Assembly (NCBI GenBank): GCA_903914045.1
Contig: CAIWNO010000201.1
Location: 1-7,779 of the forward strand
Source of the DNA: an uncultured bacterium
GTDB taxonomy: Bacteria > Planctomycetota > Phycisphaerae > Phycisphaerales > SM1A02
Direction: 5' to 3'
Length of the DNA: 7,779 bases
This document shows positions 1 through 5,040 of the stretch, piece by piece (positions within the stretch are counted from its first letter, which is position 1; every line of letters starts with the position of its first letter). The position numbers and the translations under genes were made by a program. The notes below the pieces were generated by a model. That model ran no database searches. It was not told the DNA's origin and saw nothing but the letters and a program-made list of their open reading frames with translations.

Positions 1-30
1 CAAACAAATTGGACCCCCGCGGCTGACTTG

Positions 31-588
31 ATGAAGGTGAATGAACTGCTGACCACCAAGTTCAAGGAGCCGGTTGGAATTCAAATTGATTCATCCTTTC
101 TTCAGTTTGACGACAACGGTTTATTTGAGCGCGGCATAAGCGAACTGCATGACATGAATTTGGCTGCTGAGAAGGCATCCGTTATTTTGGGAATATTGCC
201 TCAAGCCGTGGAGTTGCGCGCGCGACGCGCCATGTTGATGACGTTGAACGAGCCGATTGTTGTTGAGATGCGCGCCAACCTTGCGCAGATGGCGGCGCAA
301 CTGAAAGAGTTGAAAGAATTGAAGGGGCTTCAAGAGTTGAAGATGCTGGAAGAATTAAAAGGTCTTGAAGCGATGAAGGATTTGCGGGAACTGAAGAATC
401 TGGAAAGTTTGAAGGGGTTGCAAGAGTTGAAGAATCTTGAAGGCATTCAGAAAGAGTTGCAGGGGTTGCGTCCGCTGAAGGCCTTGGATGAACTTGTGGA
501 ATTCAAATGGAAGTTGGCCATATTGGTGATGTGCGGATTTATTGCACAAACCGTGGTGTTGGTATGGGCCATTCGAAGCCGCCGTTGA
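31..588 (+). CDS. Tail-anchored protein with a three-residue leucine-repeat stalk, function unknown
   Basis: I do not recognise a named family. The 185-residue product (numbered from the ATG at 31) has three parts. Residues 1-85 form a soluble head. Residues 91-155 form a stalk in which every third residue is Leu (once Met, once Ile). Residues 162-181 form one hydrophobic segment followed by RSRR, typical of a C-terminal membrane anchor with the positive end inside. Head-stalk-anchor layout is known for membrane coiled-coil proteins such as the DUF1640/CCDC90 group, but I see no convincing sequence match to them. The reading frame is open back to the window edge and a TTG lies at 28, so the true start could be further upstream. 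No Shine-Dalgarno sequence precedes the ATG. It sits 52 bp before the EF-hand gene on the same strand and may share its transcript. That it is a real gene is well supported; its role is unknown. Confidence 0.8.
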   Translation: MKVNELLTTKFKEPVGIQIDSSFLQFDDNGLFERGISELHDMNLAAEKASVILGILPQAVELRARRAMLMTLNEPIVVEMRANLAQMAAQLKELKELKGLQELKMLEELKGLEAMKDLRELKNLESLKGLQELKNLEGIQKELQGLRPLKALDELVEFKWKLAILVMCGFIAQTVVLVWAIRSRR

Positions 589-593
589 TGGAC

Positions 594-624
594 ATGCCTT
601 TGCAAAACATTTCAAATGCCTTTG
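594..624. repeat. Pair of 9-bp direct repeats ahead of the EF-hand gene
   Basis: ATGCCTTTG occurs at 594-602 and again at 616-624. The copies start 22 bp apart, about two helical turns. They fill most of the 52-bp gap before the ATG at 641. The spacing would suit a dimeric regulator, but two short copies could be chance. Confidence 0.3.
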
Positions 625-640
625 GTAATATCTGAAATCT

Positions 641-1501
641 ATGAAAAATTTTACAACTTCAGCGTGTGCGATTGTGTTTGCTTGTTCCATGTCAATGGCT
701 CAGGCTCCTTCGACAACTCCTCCAGCTGGCGCGCTAACAGCACCGCCATCTGGTCAAGCCGTGGGTCAACCGCGCGGGCCAGGACCAGGTCAGCCTGGTG
801 GACCTGTTGGAACTCCTGCGAACTCCGATCAAATTGCGCAACTGTTAATGCGTGGCGATAAGAACAACGATGGAAAATTATCGCCGGAAGAAATTCCTCC
901 GCAAATAAAGGACCGATTTGGTTCGATCGATTTGAACAAAGATGGTTTGATTGATCAAGACGAACTTGTTGCGTTTGCCAAGACGCAAGATAAAACTGGA
1001 AACGCGCGTCGTGGTGGTGGCCAAGGACAAAATTTTGAAGGCGCCATGAAGCAAATGAACCGCGGTTACAAAGGGCTTGAAAAATCCGCGTTTGATGCAG
1101 GCAGCAAGGCGCAGGATTTGGCCAATATTCAAATGGTTGAAGCTGGAATTGTGAATGCAAAGGGAATGATCTCCACGGTGAAGATGGCTCCGCAAGCAAA
1201 AGAAAAGTACGGGGAAGACGTCGCCAAGTATGAAGCCGACATGCGTGCACAATTGCTTGCCACGCTGAACGTGGCAATTACCTTGGAGAATGCGGTCATT
1301 CGCGGCGACGCTGTCGAGGCCAAGAAATTGGTGGCCAAGCTTGATCAGGAAGAAGAAGAAGGTCACGATATGTTCAAGCGCGAAGAGAATGAGGAGAAGG
1401 GCGAGAAGGGCGAAAAGAGTGAAGGCGGCGAACGTGGGGCGCGAGCGCCAACAGCACCAAGTGGAGCGCCAGCAGCTCCGCCAGCAGGCGCTCCAAAGTA
1501 A
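641..1501 (+). CDS. Exported EF-hand protein with a cytochrome b562-like helical domain
   Basis: The product has 286 residues. Residues 1-22 are a signal peptide ending in AQA, so it should act in the periplasm or on the surface. A Pro/Gly-rich linker runs to about residue 62. Two EF-hand calcium loops follow: D73-K-N-N-D77-G to E84, and D97-L-N-K-D101-G to E108, both with complete ligand positions. Residues 134-248 resemble the four-helix cytochrome b562 fold. QMNRGYKGLE matches the first helix, an AK/P-type turn lies in the middle, and the last helix carries the GD..EAKKLVAKLDQ....GH pattern. M139 and H242 lie where b562 has its heme ligands Met7 and His102. The mature protein has no cysteine, so any heme would be non-covalent. 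The tail (249-286) is Glu/Lys/Gly-rich, then Ala/Pro-rich. Calcium binding is likely; heme binding is inferred from similarity only. No Shine-Dalgarno sequence is seen, but TAATAT at 626-631 lies 9 nt before the ATG. Confidence 0.88.
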   Translation: MKNFTTSACAIVFACSMSMAQAPSTTPPAGALTAPPSGQAVGQPRGPGPGQPGGPVGTPANSDQIAQLLMRGDKNNDGKLSPEEIPPQIKDRFGSIDLNKDGLIDQDELVAFAKTQDKTGNARRGGGQGQNFEGAMKQMNRGYKGLEKSAFDAGSKAQDLANIQMVEAGIVNAKGMISTVKMAPQAKEKYGEDVAKYEADMRAQLLATLNVAITLENAVIRGDAVEAKKLVAKLDQEEEEGHDMFKREENEEKGEKGEKSEGGERGARAPTAPSGAPAAPPAGAPK

Positions 1502-1528
1502 TTTTTGTAAATCATCAACTTGAAGATC

Positions 1529-1566
1529 ATTGCCCCGCGGCTTGTTGCGCGGGGCAATTTATTTTT
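1529..1566 (+). terminator. Rho-independent terminator of the EF-hand gene
   Basis: A perfect 11-bp stem (ATTGCCCCGCG at 1529-1539 with its complement at 1548-1558) encloses an 8-nt loop. A T-rich run, TTATTTTT, follows at 1559-1566. It lies 28 bp after the stop codon. On the opposite strand no T-run follows the stem, so it mainly ends the plus-strand transcript. Confidence 0.9.
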
Positions 1567-1655
1567 GTGGCTGCGCGCTGAGTGCAGCAGGCTTCTGTGG
1601 TAACAGTGTTGCTTTGGAATGCTGCAAGCGCAATCAAAGGGGTGAAGAAAGATGC

Positions 1656-2273
1656 TTAGTGATGAGGCGTAAGCGTTTTTTCCAGAACCTGAAAATACAA
1701 ATCGTCACGCCGCGGCGTGCCCGCCCGCGGTTCGTTATAAGGAAAATTTTCGCGCTTTCCGGTGAGCAAATAGCCGCGTCGTTGATACCAAGAGATGAGT
1801 GTCTCGCGCTGCGCAATCACGGTCATGCGGGCGCGCGACAGACCAAGTTCGTCGCGGATCACGCGCTCCGCTTCTTGTAAAAGTTGGCGGCCAATTCCTG
1901 CGGCTTGCAATGTTGGGCGCACGGACACCATGCCGATGTAGCCAGCGTCGCCAGCATTTTCAATGCGCACGCACGCAACAATTGAACTTATTGGTGTTAG
2001 CGCGTGTTGTGGCATGCGCGCGCGGGCTTCAGTCTGCTGTGGGTCATGCTCAATCGCATTGGGTTGCTGAGCCAGGCGAATGAGCGAGTGCGCGCCCGAA
2101 ATGATTTCGCGAATTTCGATTTCGTCGGTGCGTTGACCATCTAAAAGATCCGCTTCGGTGGTCCACCCCGCGCGACTTCCTGCACCGCGGTATGCGCTTT
2201 CAACCAACTCAACAACGGCGGACACATCGGCAAGTGTGGCGTTGCGAAACATAAGTTGCTGCGGGGACTTCAT
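1656..2273 (-). CDS. GNAT family N-acetyltransferase
   Basis: The 205-residue product begins with the usual GNAT opening strand and helix (LMFRNATLADVSAVVELVESAYRG, residues 7-30). The acetyl-CoA site is clear: the strand GYIGMVSVRP at 111-120 is followed by Q123-A-A-G126-I-G128-R, which fits the Q/RxxGxG/A pyrophosphate loop, and the helix LLQEAERVIRD. Motif B is seen at SWYQRRGY (161-168). It should transfer an acetyl group from acetyl-CoA to an amine; the acceptor cannot be read from sequence. No signal peptide is present, so it is cytoplasmic. Residues 70-95 form a His/Gln/Ala-rich insert before the central strand. A second possible start is Met8. No Shine-Dalgarno sequence is seen. The gene converges with the EF-hand gene and has no evident terminator of its own in the 97-bp gap. 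Confidence 0.92.
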   Translation of the reverse strand: MKSPQQLMFRNATLADVSAVVELVESAYRGAGSRAGWTTEADLLDGQRTDEIEIREIISGAHSLIRLAQQPNAIEHDPQQTEARARMPQHALTPISSIVACVRIENAGDAGYIGMVSVRPTLQAAGIGRQLLQEAERVIRDELGLSRARMTVIAQRETLISWYQRRGYLLTGKRENFPYNEPRAGTPRRDDLYFQVLEKTLTPHH

Positions 2274-2279
2274 AAGTGA

Positions 2280-2285
2280 ATCATA
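2280..2285 (-). promoter_or_regulatory. Possible -10 box for a leaderless acetyltransferase transcript
   Basis: On the minus strand TATGAT (5 of 6 consensus bases) lies only 6 nt before the ATG at 2273. Transcription from it would start at or next to the start codon, which would explain the missing Shine-Dalgarno sequence. No good -35 box stands 16-18 bp further upstream, so this is weak. Confidence 0.22.
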
Positions 2286-2391
2286 GAAGATGATGGGAGC
2301 CGCATGTGGTGGCGGCGATGGTTGCGTGCGGTGCGGATGACCAACGACATGTTGTTATTCGCTTTCATTTCATACGATGTCCATTTAAGCA

Positions 2392-2572
2392 ATGTCAAAA
2401 GCCAGCAACACTGTGGAAATAATTTCAAACGCGCAAGCGCGGCGCGTTGGTGGTGCGTGGATTGTGGTGGATGAATTCAGTTGGCAACAATGCGAAGCGA
2501 AAACGCCAACTTGCCAATGCACTTGATGGTCTTGCACAGCAAATTGGCGCGGACACATGTGAGTTGCGCTAG
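2392..2572 (+). pseudogene. Small gene split by a one-base insertion in an A-run
   Basis: From the ATG at 2392 a frame runs 44 codons to TGA at 2524-2526. It includes a plausible strand, GGAWIVVDEFSW. The +1 frame holds an equally plausible helix, RQLANALDGLAQQIGAD, ending at TAG 2570-2572. Removing one A from AAAA at 2500-2503 joins the two into a single 59-residue protein. An in-frame TAA just upstream of the ATG fixes the start. The two halves change from protein-like to nonsense at the same A-run, which points to a recent frameshift, a sequencing error, or slippage. I do not recognise the family. The repaired protein would have two cysteines, no signal peptide and no membrane segment. The hairpin at 2587-2631 begins 15 bp after the second stop. 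Confidence 0.38.
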
Positions 2573-2586
2573 GCAGATGTGGCGTA

Positions 2587-2631
2587 AAGCAACCAAAACA
2601 CACTTATGACAAGCGCGATCTTTGGTTGCTT
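2587..2631. terminator. Hairpin between convergent reading frames, possible bidirectional terminator
   Basis: AAGCAACCAAA at 2587-2597 pairs perfectly with TTTGGTTGCTT at 2621-2631, an 11-bp stem around a 23-nt loop. It lies after the stop of the 2660-4783 gene on the minus strand and after the frameshifted small gene on the plus strand. The flanks are only moderately T-rich. A second, weaker stem, AAAAAGC at 2640-2646 with GCTTTTT at 2668-2674, overlaps the end of the minus-strand gene. Function as a terminator is inferred. Confidence 0.5.
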
Positions 2632-2659
2632 GCCTATTCAAAAAGCCTTTAGAAATAAG

Positions 2660-4783
2660 CTATTTTTGCTTTTTTGAGGACGCTCCGCTTGGGCGCGCGT
2701 ATCGAAGATCAATCGCGGCGCTGCCCAAGGTGATGTCCTTGATAGCCGTCAACACATCAGCGCGGGAAACTTTTCCGCTAGCGGAAAGTTTCGGTTCGGC
2801 GCTGAGGGCATACAGCGTGACCACATATATTTTTTCGCCCGGACCTTTTGAACAAGGCGGAGCGTATTCAGCGCGGCCATTCACGGTGTTCACTCCCCAT
2901 GTGCCCACATTTTTCTGGCCAGCATCAAGTGACTTGGTGGTTGCGGGAATGTTCCAAGTGACAATATAAACATGCTCATCACCACCTGGACCAGGCAAGT
3001 GGTGCATGGTCAACGCCAGACTTTTGGTTCCCGCAGGCAGATCGCTCCACTGGAATGGTGGCGACACGCCATCGTCATCGCAGGTGAACTTTGCATCAAG
3101 TAAACCGTTCGCACCCACGCCTGAACTTGAAAATGGAAATGCATTGGCCGCGCGCGGCGTGGATGCGGCGGATGAATTTTCGCCCGCACTTGGTCGATCA
3201 TTCGCGTCGCGATCGCCGCGCGCAGGTCTGTCATCATCTTCTCGCGGAGGTGGTCGATCATTTGGTTCGTCATTTTCCCGTAGCGGTGGTGGACCGTCCT
3301 CTCGCGGAGGTGGAGGACTATCATCCCGCGGTGGCTTATCGCCTTTTTCGCGGCGATCACCTTTCTTTGCGCCTTTGCCATTGTCGCGACCTTCTTTGGC
3401 GGAAAGTGTTTCAGTGGTTTTTTCCCAGTCCACAGTGGTGTAATTGAAAATGACTTTGCCTGAAGCGTCAACGGAATATTCAACAAACCCAGTCTTGCCG
3501 CCAATTTGATAAGTCAACTTCCACGCCTTGGGCGCAGTTTGTTTGAATCCAGTGATCTTGGCGCCGCGCAAAGGAGTGGTGGCTTGGCGCAATGGTTGCG
3601 CGTGTGCTTGCGGAACAATCTCGTCGCCTTGCACCTTCACATTGCCGCGCATGCCGCCGTTGATATATGGATACGTCTTGCTTGCGTGATAGTGGTACGA
3701 GCGCGTGCCGCCATCAAGACCTTGACCCGCGGCAACTATACAAAAATGTCCGTTGAGTTCATCAAGCACGTCGATGCTTCCAAGCGGACAAGATTCAGGC
3801 GCGCCAGGTTTCGCCTTGGGGTCATACAGACCGTAGATAGCGAACCCATCAAGCGCGAATGCAATTGGATTTTTTACGCCAACCACTTTTTGAATTGCAA
3901 GCGGCGCCGCGTGATAGTGGTAGTCATCACCACGGCCACAGTGCCCGCCGAACTCATCAAGTTCGCCAATTGAAAACGAATCCACACCGCGATTGTTGAG
4001 CGCGTTGAAAATTGGAATACCATTGGCCGCAAGCGCAATGGCGCCGCGGCGAAGTTGCGTGCGCCCAGAAATGGGTTTATCAGAAAGCGTAGATTTAAGC
4101 GGGATTTGCCATGCATTTGCGCCCGTGTAATTCTGGGGCAGCGGCACTTGTTGTTGCCACGCCGTAATTCCAACCATCATGGTGAAGTCAAGCGGCGCGT
4201 GGGGCAGGCCGTCGGATTCAACATACAGCCACTGCGCATCCCAGTGCGTCTTCACGCTAGGCGCGAATAATTTGTACGCAGCCGCTTGCCAAGGATCGTT
4301 TGGTGGATTGACGGGCGTTGCGTTTTGCGTTGTTGTAGTTGTTGTACTTTGCAAAATGCGAGTCGTTGCAAGTTGCGAAGCAGTGGGGGTATTCAATTGT
4401 GTAAGCGTGGTTGTGTTGAACGCGTTCGCGACATTGTTGTCGCCAGAATAAATGCCAGCCATAGCCGCGCTTTGATTCATAGCTCGCACGCGCGTCAATT
4501 GCGCCTGCGCACGGGCGCGGTCGTGTTCATTTAAATCGTCCATTGCAATTGTTGCGGTGCCGCCATCATGCAAATCAATCGTCACGCCGTTCTCACAAAC
4601 CGTCAGCAACCAGCCTTCAAGGTCGCGTTTGTTGCGTTCATCGCGCCACACGTGAATGGAATTGTGGTCGCGCGCGTCAGTGCTTTGATTGTGTGTTTGA
4701 TCGAACGCGTCGGCGTGTTCACCGGGCGGATGCGTCGCGGCGACGTTGGCCACAATGAAGAAAATGGCTGGTATTGAATGCAT
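2660..4783 (-). CDS. Exported SHD1-like / YHYH / PEBP three-domain fusion protein
   Basis: The product has 707 residues. Residues 1-16 are a short signal peptide (MHSIPAIFFIVANVAA). Residues 44-100 resemble the SHD1-type domain of planctomycete exported proteins (W46, EGWLLTVCENGVTIDLHDGG, then MDDLNEHDRA). A Thr-rich linker follows (122-160). Residues 165-390 form a YHYH domain: NGIPIF (254-259), GGHCGRGDDYHYH (279-291), ALDGFAIYG (310-318), LDELNGHF (340-347), SYHYH (362-366) and YPYINGG (371-377). Residues 460-545 are a charged Pro/Asp/Arg linker containing a 20-residue tandem repeat. Residues 548-697 form a PEBP domain of the YbhB/YbcL type (FTCDDDGVSPPFQWSDLPAGTKSLAL, VTWNIPA, PPCSKGPGEKIYVVTLYAL, IDLRYARP). 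The usual DPDAP ligand motif is replaced by HHLPGPGGDEH (594-604). The clustered His suggest metal binding, but that is inference. The start is set by AAAGGA 8 nt upstream. Function is not known. Confidence 0.92.
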   Translation of the reverse strand: MHSIPAIFFIVANVAATHPPGEHADAFDQTHNQSTDARDHNSIHVWRDERNKRDLEGWLLTVCENGVTIDLHDGGTATIAMDDLNEHDRARAQAQLTRVRAMNQSAAMAGIYSGDNNVANAFNTTTLTQLNTPTASQLATTRILQSTTTTTTQNATPVNPPNDPWQAAAYKLFAPSVKTHWDAQWLYVESDGLPHAPLDFTMMVGITAWQQQVPLPQNYTGANAWQIPLKSTLSDKPISGRTQLRRGAIALAANGIPIFNALNNRGVDSFSIGELDEFGGHCGRGDDYHYHAAPLAIQKVVGVKNPIAFALDGFAIYGLYDPKAKPGAPESCPLGSIDVLDELNGHFCIVAAGQGLDGGTRSYHYHASKTYPYINGGMRGNVKVQGDEIVPQAHAQPLRQATTPLRGAKITGFKQTAPKAWKLTYQIGGKTGFVEYSVDASGKVIFNYTTVDWEKTTETLSAKEGRDNGKGAKKGDRREKGDKPPRDDSPPPPREDGPPPLRENDEPNDRPPPREDDDRPARGDRDANDRPSAGENSSAASTPRAANAFPFSSSGVGANGLLDAKFTCDDDGVSPPFQWSDLPAGTKSLALTMHHLPGPGGDEHVYIVTWNIPATTKSLDAGQKNVGTWGVNTVNGRAEYAPPCSKGPGEKIYVVTLYALSAEPKLSASGKVSRADVLTAIKDITLGSAAIDLRYARPSGASSKKQK
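3194..3313 (-). repeat. Two tandem 60-bp repeats coding for the Pro/Asp/Arg linker
   Basis: Two in-frame 60-bp units (3254-3313 and 3194-3253) encode residues 491-510 and 511-530. Both begin PPPRED and end NDR. On the plus strand CTCGCGGAGGTGG recurs at 3241 and 3301, and TGGTCGATCATT at 3191 and 3251, each exactly 60 bp apart. The middles have diverged, so the duplication is not fresh. Confidence 0.75.
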
Positions 4784-4791
4784 TTCATGAA

Positions 4792-4797
4792 TCCTTT
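4792..4797 (-). promoter_or_regulatory. Ribosome binding site of the YHYH fusion gene
   Basis: AAAGGA on the minus strand stands 8 nt before the ATG at 4783. It supports this start over the out-of-frame ATG at 4788. It is the only well-placed Shine-Dalgarno sequence next to a main start codon in the window. Confidence 0.6.
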
Positions 4798-4826
4798 ATT
4801 GGATGAATCAGGAAAGGGACACGCAC

Positions 4827-4832
4827 TTTATA
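4827..4832 (-). promoter_or_regulatory. Possible -10 box of the YHYH fusion gene
   Basis: TATAAA on the minus strand, 43 nt before the start codon, would give a 5' leader of about 35 nt containing the ribosome binding site. The region 17-18 bp upstream (ATTAAA/TTAAAA) is a poor -35 box, so the call is tentative. Confidence 0.3.
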
Positions 4833-4868
4833 CAAATTTTGATTTCGAGTTTTAATTTCTGGAATTCA

Positions 4869-4976
4869 CTATGTGACTACAACGTAGTCGTACGACAAAT
4901 GCACCAGCAAAACGTGAACTGCGTCGACCGTGCCGCTGTGATTAAGATCATTTGCGCATGTTTGGCATGGACCAAA
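4869..4976 (-). pseudogene. Decayed dockerin-like / EF-hand repeat remnant
   Basis: On the minus strand this stretch reads FGPCQTCANDLNHSGTVDA, then VHVLLVHLSYDYVVVT and a stop. Phycisphaerae dockerin-like repeats commonly follow the pattern WGPCxxCxxDLNxDGxVDAxDLxxLLxxWG. The match covers the GPC..C pair, the DLN calcium-loop start, the G-x-VDA end of the loop and the following leucines. One loop ligand is lost (D to S after the H), and the acidic residue after VDA is gone. A stop codon lies five codons upstream (4992-4994) and no ATG is in frame, so it cannot be a complete gene. It lies 64 bp beyond the stop of the DUF1573 gene on the same strand. I read it as the tail of a lost surface-protein gene. 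It might be missed as plain intergenic sequence. Confidence 0.45.
4875..4896. repeat. Overlapping inverted repeats upstream of the YHYH fusion gene
   Basis: GACTAC-AAC-GTAGTC (4875-4889) is a perfect inverted repeat. It shares bases with the 10-bp palindrome GTCGTACGAC (4887-4896). Both lie 40-70 bp upstream of the possible -10 box of the YHYH gene, a position suited to a regulator site. They also fall inside the dockerin-like remnant, so they may be leftovers of coding sequence. Confidence 0.4.
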
Positions 4977-5031
4977 CGTAAGTGTGTATTTCTACGCACA
5001 TCGATACGAAGTTGTGGGAGTGTGTCCCACA
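4960..5031. repeat. Three small hairpins after the DUF1573 gene
   Basis: Three short stems stand in a row: GTTTGG/CCAAAC (4960-4965, 4972-4977), GTGTGTA/TACGCAC with one G-T pair (4982-4988, 4993-4999), and TGTGGGA/TCCCACA (5013-5019, 5025-5031). The last begins 10 bp past the stop of the minus-strand DUF1573 gene, but no T-run follows it. They could slow RNA decay or form a weak terminator. Confidence 0.4.
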
Positions 5032-5040
5032 CACATCGGC

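Noticed and set aside
301..480. The Leu-x-x region as a DNA tandem repeat or CRISPR-like array
   Set aside because: The codons for leucine and the residues between vary (TTG, CTG, CTT, TTA), and no constant unit with spacers exists. The periodicity is at protein level.
651..1277. 208-residue minus-strand frame opposite the EF-hand gene
   Set aside because: The plus-strand protein has recognisable EF-hands, a signal peptide and its own terminator. The antisense product resembles nothing.
1559..1655. Terminator for the acetyltransferase in the convergent gap
   Set aside because: Only very short stems can be formed and no T-run follows on the minus strand.
2385..2603. 72-residue minus-strand frame in the intergenic region
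   Set aside because: It is the complement of the better-looking frameshifted small gene, and it runs into the hairpin at 2587-2631.
3006..3504. Several frames overlapping the linker of the YHYH fusion gene on both strands
   Set aside because: They translate the repeat-rich Pro/Asp/Arg linker out of frame into Arg/Ser or His/Arg-rich sequence. No domain is seen and they lie wholly inside a well-supported gene.
4869..4991. The dockerin-like stretch as a complete small gene
   Set aside because: There is a stop five codons upstream, no ATG in frame, and degenerate calcium-loop residues.
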